From: Marisa cornuarietis
Lineage: Eukaryota > Mollusca > Gastropoda > Architaenioglossa > Ampullariidae
Direction: 5' to 3'
Assembly (NCBI GenBank): GCA_004794655.1
Contig: SMMW01000047.1
Coordinates: forward strand, 930,001 to 994,000
DNA length: 64,000 bases
The position numbers were made by a program, and so were the translations under genes. Under the pieces are notes generated by a model that did not search any database, was not told where the DNA came from, and saw nothing but the letters and a program-made list of their open reading frames with translations. Below, piece after piece: positions 50,593 to 62,745 of the stretch. Numbering within the stretch: position 1 is the first letter of the stretch; each line of letters begins with the position of its first letter.

Positions 50593-52953
50593 TAATATAA
50601 GGGTCTAAAGAAAGAATGAATGAATAAGAAAGAAAAGAGTGTAATAAAGGAAAGAAAGGAAAAATGGGACGAAAGAACGCAATAAAAAAATAAGGAACCA
50701 ATTCATAAACGAACGAAAGAACTTAATAAAATGATTGAGGATATTATGTACAGTACATACTCATAATCAAATATACTTTCCCGGCATATGTGTGAAAACT
50801 TTTAAAAATTACAATCATGTAAATATTTTCCAAAGATATAACATGCTCCACAATGAATGTCTAGTAAAGAGGGCCCTGTAAGCTCGAGACTGCTGTTGTC
50901 TAGAGTAGGATATCCATCCTCTGGCTGTCACCTCCCGTTAAAACATTAGGTACTTAGTTTTGCGGACATCTGTCAGAAATGAATGTAAGTAGAGATCACT
51001 ACAAGTTTTGATGACTATACGACTTTAGAGACAGCGATGGGCATGAGTATAATGGTAGAGTTCAAATGAAAGTGTGTGCCTTCACCTCTAAATGTGATAG
51101 AAAGAGAGGAAAAGAAACCATTTACAGAGAAGGAGGAAGCCATCCACACCCATATGTTGTTTTGTATTTGTCCACTTAACTCAGCTGAAGTGGTACTCAT
51201 GCTTCTACAGTTTTCTGTACGAGTGTTGGGATAGTTAGAAACTGTCCCCCCATTTAATTTATATCAAACATATCTGGATCTTGCAGGCCAGCGCATTACA
51301 TCTCCTTGTGAAGTCTCGCATTGTCTCGCCAAGCGTGATCGTACACCTAGCAGATTCCCGTGAAGTCAGAGCAAAGCTCCTTATACTTAGCACACGTCAC
51401 GGAAACCTTGTCTGGTATATTTTTGGACAAATGAAACAATATTAATGCGAAGCGATCAAAAATGATGCGCACGCTCTTCTTCAAAAAGTGCATGTCACGT
51501 GATGGAGGCCAAGTGTCGTGCTTCTCGGGTGACGAGTCTCGCCTGCAGCCATGTAACCCGTGACGTCACTCGCAGACGCGCCACACCCGCCTGGTGGAGT
51601 CTGAACTTTGACAGATGTGCTTCTGCGATATTTCTTGTCACTTCGTGGTCTTCTTGGCCAAATTTATGAGCTCGAACGTCGCATTCATCTTAAGGTGGGG
51701 GGTGGGGGGGACAAAAATTTCTTTTCGAAGCTGAAAACTTTCGTCGTGAACCGCGCAGAACTTTCTAGTTTGAGAAGTCATGAACTGCCAACCTGCCTTT
51801 TGACTGTCTGGCCTGAGAGAAAGACACAATTGAACGCAACTTGAAGACAATACTTTCTGGATTCGCAGTCAGAGTTGTCGATCGTTATCCTGAGTTCTCG
51901 GGGTTTCCTCAGAGATTTGGACAAACAATGCTGTGTTTAGACATCCGCTTCGCGTTTTATTGTGATGCTCTGTGAAGGTCCTCGTGAAATACAAGTTCTT
52001 TGGAAACACATACATTACCAGGAAGGTAGGAAAAACGGAAAAAAATAATTTAGACAAAATCTGCTGGGCACGTTAATTAACCAGAGTTTAACCGCTTCCC
52101 GAATAAGTAGTTGTCTCGAAGGTATAACTAAAATCGATCTTACTCAATCTACAGGTTCTGTCAACGTTCTGTTTGTCTCCCAAGCTTACTTATTTTGTTC
52201 TTAGCTCTATATTCGTGGTGAGCAAAGGAGGCATGAAGAGGACGATGACACGTTAAATGTGATGTGAACTACATGAGAATATTACAAGATGAAAGAAAAC
52301 GTAGGTCCCGTTGGTTCTAATACTAAAAGTAAGTAATGCAGCTTCTGTTTTAAACTTATCATTCTTTCAGGCCAGACATCACACGGGGCACGAAGCAAAT
52401 ATATTGTCAGTGTTTGGCGGATGAGAGAAGACGCAGTATGTACTGTTGCGACCACACCCAGCTCCGGAATAGCGAAGCCAGGGTATGGGTGTCACTGGGG
52501 TCTGTCTATCAATAGACTGTAAGGCAGCACTCGTGACCTTAGGGAAGTTCTCCGAGACCCCTTCAGTCTTGCGCTAGGGATTCTGCGGCGAGTGAGAAAG
52601 AAGATATCGAGGGGAAACCGGGCGATTAGGGGTAAAGTGTGAAACCCTGTCAAGACCTTCGCACCTGTCGACAACTGCTGCTTTCATCTGCTGAAAAGCC
52701 ACTAGACGCAATTGGCCTCAGGTGCTGTGTGACTGGCCTTTCACCTTTCGTCACCAGTCAGGTCGGCTGTGATGGGATGGCAGACAGGTTGTCAAAACCA
52801 GGTTTACACATCTTGACTTACGCCTGCCCGCGACTTTTCCCACCAGCAAAGGAGGATACCGTCGTTTAGTTCGTCTTACACATTGTGATCATCCACAAAC
52901 CAAAACCCTATCAGTAACCCTAACTACCCAAACCACAATATAAGGAGATGCTT

Positions 52954-52968
52954 ACTGGATGTAACAAG
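52954..52968 (+). repeat. Target-site duplication, left copy (SINE)
   Basis: ACTGGATGTAACAAG, identical to 53144-53158. The 15-base length is typical of LINE-mediated retroposition. Confidence 0.92.
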
Positions 52969-53143
52969 GGCGCTCCGGTTAGCGTCTGTTACCAATACAA
53001 TGAAGGTTGGCTGTCCTGGGTTCAGTTCTCGTCTCGGGCACGCTATTCTTTCTCTGCATGTGGCATCTGTTTACAGGGCTGGCTGCCTTGCCGTGATATA
53101 GCCTTAGTTGCTGGCTCGGCGTAAAACACCAAAATAAAAACAA
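52969..53143 (+). repeat. tRNA-derived SINE with intact target-site duplications
   Basis: This is a 175-bp element. The head contains CTCCGGTTAGCG (A-box region, near 52973) and the B box GGTTCAGTTCT at 53019-53029. The body carries GTGGCATCTGTTTACAGGG, then TTGCCGTGATATAGCCTTAG and CTCGGCGTAAAACACC, a 3' module I recognise from mollusc SINEs, and ends in an A-rich AAAATAAAAACAA tail. The 15-base duplication on each side is perfect, so both ends are well defined and the insertion is relatively young. It would have been moved by a partner LINE. It has no protein-coding capacity. Confidence 0.92.
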
Positions 53144-53158
53144 ACTGGATGTAACAAG
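53144..53158 (+). repeat. Target-site duplication, right copy (SINE)
   Basis: ACTGGATGTAACAAG, identical to 52954-52968. Confidence 0.92.
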
Positions 53159-56100
53159 CTAAAGAATTACACAAACACTTAAAACATATCCAGGCAAACA
53201 AAATAATAAAACAAAAATTCCAACTGTTTAAAGATATGACTTTGATGAGAATGAGCCAACTACTTAAAAACTTTTACTTCAGAAATAAGTTTGCTGTTGT
53301 TGTTGTTGCTGCTGCTGCTGTGCTAGATGTGCTTCACAAAGTAAGATAATCATTTCAACTATTAATTGTCCTACAGCTCGGTTAAAAAAAAGTAAAAACA
53401 ATCACAAGTCGCGACACTCCTTTGTAAGAGCGTATCCGCGGCTGTTCTTATTTTTTTCTCTTCCTAAATTATTAAATTTGAATTTACGTGGCATCGAATC
53501 CCATGTAATCTCGTGAATCTTTCGATTCCCTGGACCTTGCGCTGTAGCCAGAGGCCTGGTGATGAGGCGTCTGAAATCACGTGACTGGCAAGGAGTGACA
53601 GATGTATGTGGGTGTTTACCGGGTGAGCTAAGAGCAGGGTATAGAGTATAGACGGTGGAGTGACAGACGACGCACTCTACTCGTCTGCTCACAGTTTGAA
53701 AAGTGACAAGCTCTGTCTTCCGACGACAGATATGTCTTCCTGTCCACAGCAAGAAGGCAGATGTATGGAAGGAGAAAGGTCGCCATACGGTCACAAGGGG
53801 AAGCATCGTGCAAAGATGTAAATCTCTCTTTTACACCAACTCATTTACAATGGTGGACAGAGTCTACAGCGACTGTTGTTTCTGTCTGCGATGTATGCAA
53901 ATGGTGACTGGGTGCAGCGTAGTTGCCCATTCATCGGTGTTATTATCTTCCTTTCGATGGCTTCCTTAGATGGACAGAGTGTGACTGTTGGAGGCTTCAT
54001 GCATGACATTAGGATTAATTCTGGGTGACATTCCCTGTAATGGGGGACATTCCTTGTGACCGCTCCCTCCACCGAATTCCGGGATTGCAGAATATAGCGC
54101 CAAAAAATGAAGATGAGTTAAATAAAGAAGAAAAAAAGAGAAAGACGAAAAAAAAGCAGAAAGAAGAGGAAGACGAACTTGATAAGAGAGATGAAAGCAT
54201 TTTACATCCAACTTTTTCAGCAGGATATAGTTTAAATAAAAACAGCGATTTACATTTAAAAAATATATTTGTTTATCGTTGAGTCCGTGGGTTTTCAGCA
54301 TAAGTGCAGAAATATGAGACAAGTTAAAAGTCGGCCGCTCCTAGCCGCTCCCTGGAATAGCAATCCAGACACAGGCTTCCCCAATTACCTCCCCCTTTAG
54401 TTCACGACTTTTCTGTCAGAGGGCGTCAGATATTTCTTGTTTCACCCACTTTAAGACGGGTACCGTCGCCATGCAAGCATTCCTAGAATGTATCAGGCCG
54501 CCGGGACGTCCCGTGGCGTTGCATTCCAGGAGCCAGCTACGGGTGAAGAGCAGCCATGCATTTCACGTGCAGCGCGCAAAAAAAAAGATGGCGGTCTGGT
54601 CACGTGCAGTGCGATGGAAAAAGTGAGAACATGAATTCTCAGACGCAAAAAAAAATAAAATAAAATAAAAATAAATAACAAGTCCCCGTCATAGAAATTC
54701 AGCAGTTGTCTCTGTCAGAATAATCGACCTGCAGGCACCAGAGCACCACATGCTGATGGAGTCTCAGTGCAGCTCTGTGTAACAGATTGCACATGCACCC
54801 GATCTGTCTTGGGCACAGAAAACACGTGTTAGCCCGTATGTTGGCATTGTGCCAGGAAATCATTTTGATGCGTCGTGTCGTTGCATTCGAGTAAACAGCA
54901 GCGACATCGCAGTGGGTCTGCTTCGGGATTGAATACATCCCAGGGTAAGTGCACTCAAGTGGAAGACACTGCGCCCGCCCCCTTAATTCACCTCCTGTGA
55001 AGTGCATGATTAGATGGCAGGAAAATACATCAGTAGTCGTTTATTCTACAGTCATGTGTGTGGTGCTTTCTTAGTAATTGTTTGGCGCACCTCTGCACTC
55101 GCGTGTCTGTGTGTGTATGTGTGTGTGTGGGGGGGGGGAGGTAGGTGTGACAGATAACTTGGAGGTAAAAGTTTCTTCTCAATGCAAGCCAATTAATGAA
55201 TCAATCAATTTTACAAACTGGCACATCCTCGTGACAAAACACGAAAACATCGCAAACTCAGTAGGAATTAAAAATAAATAAACCGAAGCTTGTTCGTTGA
55301 CAGGCGTTTATCATTACGGCTTACTTCATGAAGAAAGAGGATCGAACCCGAACGGGCCATGCCGAGGCCTTACACATGTACCCAAAACTTCTCCTCACCC
55401 CTCCACCCCTGAGCCCCGAGCCCCGAGCCCCGTTTATTTATGGCAGGACGGAGATAAGTGAAGTGGTAAAACACAGAGGAGATCGATATTTAAGCGGGTG
55501 ATAAACTCCGGGTGTTGTGTATCTAACAGGGAATAAAAAACTCTACCCGGTCCTTGGCCTGTCGGTCAGGTCGGGCCGAGACTGAAGGTATTATTCCAGA
55601 ACAAGCATGACTTAGCCTGGGTCTCTCTCTTTTTTTTAAAGGTGAGAAAACTCAGGTAAGCTAGACCAGTCCCGACATGTGACACAGCAGCTTAGGCAAA
55701 CAAATCTGCGTGCCCACCCCGAGGGCAGTAAAAGAACAAGTAAGATGACCAGCTTTTGCTTTCTGGATTTAGCCGAAATTTATAGACGAGAAAAACAAGT
55801 TTTTATTTTCTTGCTGTTAATCGAACAACTTTTATGTACAGCGATTTTATTCGAGTCATAGCCGATAAGCAACACCTGTCCCGCGTGCTTCAGGTATCTC
55901 CACCCTGGTTAAGAGGTAGTGGTTCTGAGTGCAATCGAAAGAAAACACATGAGGTTCCCTTCACGGTGACTGGAAGATTGATCGTGAAGCTACAAAAGTT
56001 TAAGACCTACAACTGTTTCGGACTAAGAAACAGTTCCAAGGCTCCTGGCACAATAAGAATAGATCAAGATGCACTGTTCTGGGTATACAGCGCTATTCCA

Positions 56101-56207
56101 GCTACTTCCGTTACAAAAGAGATCCATCACATCATAAGAGATCCATCACATCACATCCATCACAAGATATAAGTCTGTCAGAAAACTTTGATTTCAAACG
56201 TCTTAGG

Positions 56208-56210
<3 letters not shown>

Positions 56211-56257
<47 letters not shown>
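56211..56257. repeat. (CA)n-(TA)n microsatellite
   Basis: About 23 CA units running into ATATATATATA. Confidence 0.95.
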
Positions 56258-56267
<10 letters not shown>

Positions 56268-56714
56268 CACGCCCTTTTTTTACCTGTGGAGTTTTCTTTA
56301 TGTAGATGCCGCTAGAGGGCTGTGACTGCTTGATCGTGTCTCACACCGTATCGACTGAACTCATAAAAACTCCTCCCAAGAAGTGACTTGATTTGCTCAA
56401 CTTCAAACACTGAAATGACTTCCATATCTCCGTTTAGATTGCAGTGTACACAGGAGTATCGACCACGCCTTTCAGGCAAGTTTTAATTGCAAAAACAAAT
56501 GAGTGATGTTACCCACGTTGCGCAAACACGTTGAACATATCGACCAACAAAGGTACAACATCTGGACGCAGTTCCCACTTGAAACAAAGTTTCGAAATTT
56601 CTTAACTATTCTCCTCTTTTTTTATCTTTCTTCGTTATTTCAGTCGTTAATTTTTTTGTTCTTTCTTTTCACCTGTCTCGTCATTTTGCTTTTGACATGT
56701 CTCAGCAATACGTT

Positions 56715-56721
56715 AATGTAC

Positions 56722-56755
<34 letters not shown>

Positions 56756-56765
56756 GCATATAAAG

Positions 56766-56797
<32 letters not shown>

Positions 56798-56881
56798 CAT
56801 ATAAAGTGTGTGTGTGTGTGTGTGTGCATATAAAGTGTGTGTGTTTGTGTACGTTTGTGTGTATGTGTGTACATATAAAGT

Positions 56882-56929
<48 letters not shown>

Positions 56930-56930
56930 T
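56715..56930 (+). repeat. GT array punctuated by CATATAAAG (minisatellite)
   Basis: Four CATATAAAG blocks at 56757, 56798, 56827 and 56871 are separated by GT runs of varying length (spacings about 41, 29 and 44). The last block is followed by a pure GT run to about 56930. It looks like duplication of a GT-plus-CATATAAAG unit. Confidence 0.93.
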
Positions 56931-56990
56931 GATACAATGTTATCTGCGAGGGATCGAAGGAGACTATATCAGGGGTAGCCTAACCTCTTT

Positions 56991-57224
56991 GGCTGTATTC
57001 ACGAAGCGAAGGTAAGTCGAGGTCCTGGGTAAATAAAAGCTAATTATTTCAGTAGTTATACAATGGCATCGAGACTCGTCAGCTGTCGCTTAACCCCTAG
57101 CACCATAGTTACTACAATCAGCGAAAAACATGTCATGTGGTAGAGTAACATAAAGCAAACACGAGGTTTGGACAGTGTGTCCTAACCACCGGTAGCGACT
57201 TACCCTCACTTCATGAATACAGCC
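56991..57224. mobile_element. MITE, 234 bp, with 29-bp terminal inverted repeats
   Basis: The left end GGCTGTATTCACGAAGCG... (56991-57019) pairs with the right end (57196-57224), whose reverse complement starts GGCTGTATTCATGAAGTG. Both continue to GGTAAGTCG, giving 29 bases with three mismatches, all transitions. The interior has no ORF of note. The size, the terminal repeats and the lack of coding capacity fit a non-autonomous DNA transposon. I could not see a clear target-site duplication at the flanks (CCTCTTT and CCAGCAC), so the superfamily is undetermined. Confidence 0.82.
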
Positions 57225-59819
57225 CCAGCACTACCTACTCAAGCAGCCGTTTCAAGAGAGGAATCTATGGGTTGCCGTATACAACCTTCTCTGTATTTTG
57301 CGCCCGGTCCATAGCTACCTCCGAGATTGTCTTAACATATCACAAAGTCTGTCGTGCTACCGTTGTCAACAATTCACTTTACCTGCTGGAAATCGCTGAG
57401 GCGACCGCTAGACAAGCGGTGGCAATCATCAAACGGGAAACTATATATACGTATATTTAAGATATATACATATATACGTCTTAAGTAAACAAAAATATGC
57501 AGGTAAATTTTCTTGTACCTTAAGAAACTATGCTATACTTTCATCACCGTGGAGCAGACAACAGGGGGATCTTTGCAGTTCCTGATGCAAGCAGGTGGGA
57601 CGCCCATTGTCCCGCTTTCTGGCTTTCATCTAGAAAGTCGGTCAATGTCCTACTTGTATTTAAAAATCTGATTACCTTACATTGATTGGCATCCGTGCCT
57701 TTGGTTTTGGGTTTTGCCTATCACCGTTTGATTAATCATTTCAAATTTGTCAACTAATTTACCCCCTTTTTGTCGATCCCACGTTAATTTTCGTTGTTCC
57801 GCAAGGTGTGGTGTTTGACACATAAGCAGAAAGATAAAGACATGGCGGCCGATGTCTTCTTGCACGGCGATGATGGTGGTCGTCTGATCGTCCCTCCTAA
57901 GGTGTCAGCTTCTTTGGTTACGGTTGTCAGAGTTCCCCCACTTCCCAGTGGCATCAACGTTCGTAAGAACTTTTTAAATTTTAAATACCGTTTTTCTTTT
58001 TTTATTTTTTAAAGGAAATACTGTAGTAGCGTGGACAGGTGTACTGTTGAAAGCACCACTACTTGGCAAAGTCAGAGGAAAGGTTCCTCCCTCTTTGTCG
58101 GTGACGACACCATGCTCGGCACGCGTCCCGCTTTCGCTCCCGAAACGTCTGGTCAGCTGATGAGTACAAACTAACTCCATCTGAGTGTCGAAGAGAACAT
58201 TCAGCAACAGCACATTGTGACCTGGTCTGTTTTCTGTTACCGAGAATTTAATCTTTCCTTTTCGAATTCAGCTCATGCAGACGAGGCTATTTAGAGAAAT
58301 ACTACTCTTTCGTCACTTCCTGTTTTCTCGACAAATCCAGGTGTGATTAAGAGAAAAACATTAATATAATATTTATCGTGCCTCTTGGTCATAAAACACA
58401 ACCGCAATATGATTTTGTGATTCGTTGTGCTCTGTTTCCAGTGATTTTTGCTGAGCGCTCGTGTTGTCCTTTGAACCTCCATTTTTGCTTACATTGCTCT
58501 AAGGTTCGTTTAACCGCAGGCTGTCTGGCTTTGCTTTTCAATCGAAACATTGTAACCAGGTACAAGTTCCTTCCGTTTTGAAGCACGTTTCACAATTATT
58601 GCCGTTCAGCGTGACTGCGAAAGTAGACATCGATACCCAGTTCTCATCTTTAATCTTTTTAAAAATCGTCTTTCAGGGTTAAAAAAATAAACTCCATCTG
58701 GCACCCGTTGTCTCGCGGTGTACATGAACCTTTCATCGCACAAATTAGCGTCAGGGTCTAATCATGTCTTTAAAAAAATCAGCAAAAATGAAAGTGGAAA
58801 CAACTTTGAAACAATTTTGCTAGAAGCAGAACACCAGGATGAAAGGCGAAATGTAAGTGATGCATGATGCAACAGGTGCGAAGACCCGTGTTCGTCTTTC
58901 CTGCAAGGTGCGGTTTACGTCTTCGGTCAGCGGCCAAAAAAAGAAACAAAACAAAAAACAAAAACAAACAAAAAGGCCTTGCATGTATTGTGACAGTTTG
59001 CCGAGGGCGCAGCCTGCAAGCAAGGTAATTCTTCCTTTATTCTGTTAATTTATGTGCCAGGTAAATTTCTGTCTGACTCATCGCTTCGCACCTGTTACAG
59101 GTATTTTGCGGCCATTAAGGGAGAGAGAAGGAGCATAAGGTGTGGGACATTTCTCGGTTGAAGAATTCCACCCTGTACTTCTTCCCTCTCATGTTGAAAT
59201 CATTTTCACCTTAATGAGGGTCGTCATTATACATTTATCCATGCTTTAAGATATGTAATGAGTTTCTTTGGGCAATGGTTACATTTGTACTGATTTCCTT
59301 GTGGGTGTATTATGTGTATTATTATCACTAATCACGAGAAACCAAACTTTCAAAGAAGTGAACAACGACAGGACAGCATTTATGCAACATAATTAAAAAT
59401 ATAATTCACATATATAAAAATCAGACATAAAATAAGTACAAGAAGAGGAGACTGCGAGGGCGGATAGCGGAACATGGAGGTCAGAAGATGCCAGTCCTGG
59501 TGAAGGTGAGGGAAGGGGGTTAAAGGAAGAAAGAAGGAGAGGGATTGAGGGGTAGAGAGAGAGAGAAAAAGAAAAAGTCGTAGGAGGCGCGTAGCATAAA
59601 ACAGTTTCAAGGAGGTGAGTGGTGTGGAGAAAAGATGTGAAGAGGCACGCAACACGAGGGAAAATATGGAGGCAGGTGAAATAAGGGAAAAAAGTATGAC
59701 ACGAAAAATGGACCCTCATCCTGCTATTCATACAGACCAGGATGAAGCGTCCTGACACGAGAAATGCCCTGGGAGTGGAACAAAAAATGAAATCACGACC
59801 AAGATAGAGAGACAGAGTG

Positions 59820-59859
59820 TGTCTGTGTGAGTGAGTGAGTGAGTGAGTGAGTGAGTGAG
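59820..59859. repeat. (GTGA)n tetranucleotide microsatellite
   Basis: About eight uninterrupted GTGA units after a GTGTGTCTGTGT lead-in. Confidence 0.93.
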
Positions 59860-60022
59860 ATTTAGAGTTTGGTAGGAGGAGGAAGGAGGAACAGACAAAA
59901 ACATGGACTGCGGGAAAAAGAGGCTGTAGTTTGGACTTCGTTTCCACATTCCCTGCCCTGGATACAGTTTACTATATGTCCACCTCTCTTCAATCTTGTG
60001 GGCACTGTAGCTTTTACCACTG

Positions 60023-60190
60023 ACCTATATCTAGATATAATTATAGATATAAATCAGTGCCCTCCTCACCTTTATCTAGATAGGTAGACATGGGTCAGTG
60101 CACGCAATTGACCTATATCTAGAAATATATATGTCAGTGCTTTCAAATCACCTGCGTCGAGATACACAGATATGGGTCAGTGCTTTCTTC
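60023..60190 (+). repeat. Minisatellite, four units of about 38-45 bp
   Basis: Units start at 60023, 60068, 60111 and 60150. Each opens ACCTATATCTAGATA or a variant and closes with (GG)GTCAGTGC or ATCAGTGC. The opening contains the palindrome TATCTAGATA. Similarity between units is moderate, so the array is old. Confidence 0.85.
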
Positions 60191-60783
60191 CTCTAACTTC
60201 ATAATACCTTTTGCTAACCAGACATTCATTTTATGACAATGTTTGTGAAATTTGTAAATACCGTTTATCTAAAATATAAAAACATATTCGCATGCGTGTT
60301 TTTTTTAAATAACACCCTGATGTCACAGTCCGTTGACCACCACTGAATACGTTCTTTCTCTCTGTTACTTTCACTCTTTGTCTCTCTCTCTCTCGTCTCT
60401 CACCCTTTCTGTTGCTATCACTCATTCTTCCTTTTTCTTTTTCTCTCTGGCTTATTCGTTTGCAGTCTTGCTGCACACACTTACCGGCATTGGGTGATAC
60501 ATTCCCCTCCCCCCCCCTCCCGCCATCTACCTAACCACGATTTGTCAAACTCAGTCTTGGCTGTCCAAGCACGTGACTATTTCCCAAACATTGCCATCTT
60601 CGCCGAGTGCCTGGGTGTCGGCTTTATGTTAGCAAGCGTGCTTCACTGGCAGTCGACAAAAGCGTTGTTAAATATATCTTACTCATCATCGTCATCGTCA
60701 TTACGATCATCAAATGGGAAGGTTAAGCACACGCACACGATGTACACGTCAGTCTAGAGCGTCACCCTCCTCTCTCTCTCTTT

Positions 60784-60784
<1 letters not shown>

Positions 60785-60824
<40 letters not shown>

Positions 60825-60947
60825 ACACTCTCTCGCACTCACACTCACACACACACACAAACACACACACTCTCGCACACACACACACACACACACACAC
60901 AAACCTTCACACACTCTCGCACGCGCGCACACACACAAACACACACA

Positions 60948-60981
<34 letters not shown>

Positions 60982-60982
60982 G
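60785..60982. repeat. Compound (CA)n/(CT)n microsatellite array
   Basis: CA runs alternate with CTCTCGCACTCACAC blocks and ACAAACACACACAC blocks over about 200 bases. The CTCTCGCAC block recurs at least three times, so this is partly a higher-order tandem repeat. Confidence 0.94.
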
Positions 60983-61795
60983 AGGGAGTTTTTCTCCGTA
61001 ATGACACTTGTGAAGGAATTGAAACTGATGACATTCGATGCTTCAAACAGTTGAAAGTTTAAAAGGCAGGGGTTTCCTCCTTGTCCATGTCTGCCACACC
61101 CCAGCGATTCGTGCTGTCTACCCAGACATCTAAGAACCTGTCAGCAAAGCTCGAAGATCAAATCCTTCAAGCGCCGGAAGGGCTGTTTGATTTTCTTTCT
61201 GCACCTCTGTCTTTTTCTGTCTCCTTCTCTTTCAGAGAAAAGTTAGATTCTGATTGATAACTCCGCAGATAGAGACATTTTATACCGAGCTGTACGTAGA
61301 TGAAGTTGGATTTTGATTGATGTCTTGTTGAAAGGTAATGTGGGTAGACGAACGAGAAGAAGATGATGAAAGAGTTGGACTACACCACATATCTAACTCA
61401 TGTCCATCCTCTGCTTGTACTACAAAGAAAGCTGAGACAACACGATGTGTGTTGCAGTATTTCGCTGGATTTTCATTTTTCAACCATGTAGGTGTCAAAG
61501 AAGTTGTGTGTGTGTGGGGGGGGGGGATGAAAAGATTGATATTTCTGGTTTTCATATAGGAATAAATCACTGAATAATTTTTTACTTATTTTTCAATACG
61601 TTGTCATACAAATATAAAGAGAAAGTATTGTTCTTTAAAGAGACATAAAACTAACTTCAAAAGTTTGCAAAAAGAATTAGCAACGTGTTGAACACGTCTC
61701 GTGACACTCTCAGAGCTGAGAGAAGTTACCTACAGTGTAACACACCTTGCACGTCGGGAGTGGGGGGAGGGATGAAGATAGTGAGTTTGAGTGTG

Positions 61796-61842
61796 TGAGA
61801 GAGAGAGAGAGAGAGAAAAAAGAGACAGAGAGAGAGAGAAGG
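61796..61842. repeat. (GA)n microsatellite
   Basis: Interrupted GA array with a GAAAAAAGAGACA break. Confidence 0.92.
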
Positions 61843-62745
61843 GGATGATGAATCCAGAGCGGTCTGTGCTGGCCATCGAGGGATGGTGATTAACTCTCTG
61901 CCACCACTTTAGCAGCAATGCCGGAGCCAGCACACCTGACGTCCGATTTCGCAAATCATAGCAACGGTACTCCACACGCCGCGCCGCCGAGCTCGCAGCC
62001 ATTAGCCGAGTCATCGACGACCCTAATCGGGCGCTCGCTCCCTCTTGCCGTGATCCCCCCACACCCCCCCCACCCTAACTGTAAATCAGGCAGTTTGCTC
62101 GCGACGAGGTGCCGAGCGCTTGAGGAGGAGGCATGCGTGTGGCGGTTGTGCAGTAGAGCCCTCCACCTCCCCATGTCGGCAGCTCTGCCAATGTTTCTAG
62201 AATGGTAAAAACGTTGAAACGTGACCGTCCGTGTTTTTACTCCTGGTCATAAACCCTCTGGAAAATGACCAGGGGTCAGGTGCACCACATGTCTCTGGAG
62301 GGCTAACTCGCAGCGGTCAGCTAATTGCTTTTTTTACTTTATGACTATTTTAGCATGGTGCCTCGCTTGAACCTTGTAGCTCGTGCCGTGCGCTTGCCCC
62401 TTACCCCCCCCCCCCACAACCTTCAAGCTATTTGTGATTTTACGGGAACTGTTTGCGAATGGAAGAAGGAGATGTGGGGTTTGTTTTGCAATGTTCCCCA
62501 CCATCCTTTCCCTGTAGCTTTGCGTTTGTTCTGTAAGGTAAAGGTAGGTAAAGGTCGGGCCATGTCCCTGTGGTCTATCCGCTCTTTGTGCTGTAAACTG
62601 TAGTCTAAACACCTGCACGCCCCTACCTGTTCCTTTTCTTTGTTCCATCCAGCATACACACGAACAAACAAATGTCTGTTCAAAGAACCATGGACTAACA
62701 ACACCGCCCCCCCCCAACCCGTTACTCCTGTTTGTAAGATACTTT

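Larger units (their letters stand above)
46926..52953. other. Gene-free stretch with small repeats
   Basis: No recognised gene. Contents include (GGT)n at 47366-47403, a poly-A run at 48955-48978, a perfect palindrome at 48325-48338, a short inverted repeat at 49972-50038 and an (AAT)n array at 50529-50592. Anonymous ORFs are 131 codons or fewer. Confidence 0.5.
53159..56990. other. Gene-free stretch with minor repeats
   Basis: No recognised gene. The 134-codon - strand ORF at 53402-53806 has no known domain. A (TGT)n/(TGC)n patch lies at 53294-53322, three GAGCCCC heptamers near 55413-55432, a G run near 55127-55138, a CATCACATC-type short repeat at 56123-56165, and CA/GT arrays at 56211-56257 and 56715-56930. 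Confidence 0.5.

Noticed and set aside
53402..53806. 134-codon ORF on the - strand
   Set aside because: No domain, no homologue I recognise and several overlapping ORFs in other frames; within the range expected by chance for 64 kb.
55335..55400. GGGTTCGATCC-like B box on the - strand near 55338
   Set aside because: No A box at the right distance and no cloverleaf, so neither a tRNA nor a SINE head could be supported.
56713..56937. 74-codon His/Thr ORF on the - strand
   Set aside because: It lies entirely inside the GT/CATATAAAG array.
57460..57486. TA-rich palindromic patch with ACGTATAT and ATATACGT
   Set aside because: Simple AT-rich sequence; not long enough to call a terminal inverted repeat or regulatory site.
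60714..61046. Thr-His and Val-Cys ORFs of about 95 codons
   Set aside because: Microsatellite translation.
61918..62208. 96-codon ORF in a CpG-rich patch (MPEPAHLTSDFANHSNG...)
   Set aside because: Start context and composition are suggestive, but there is no clear splice donor, initiator or family match.
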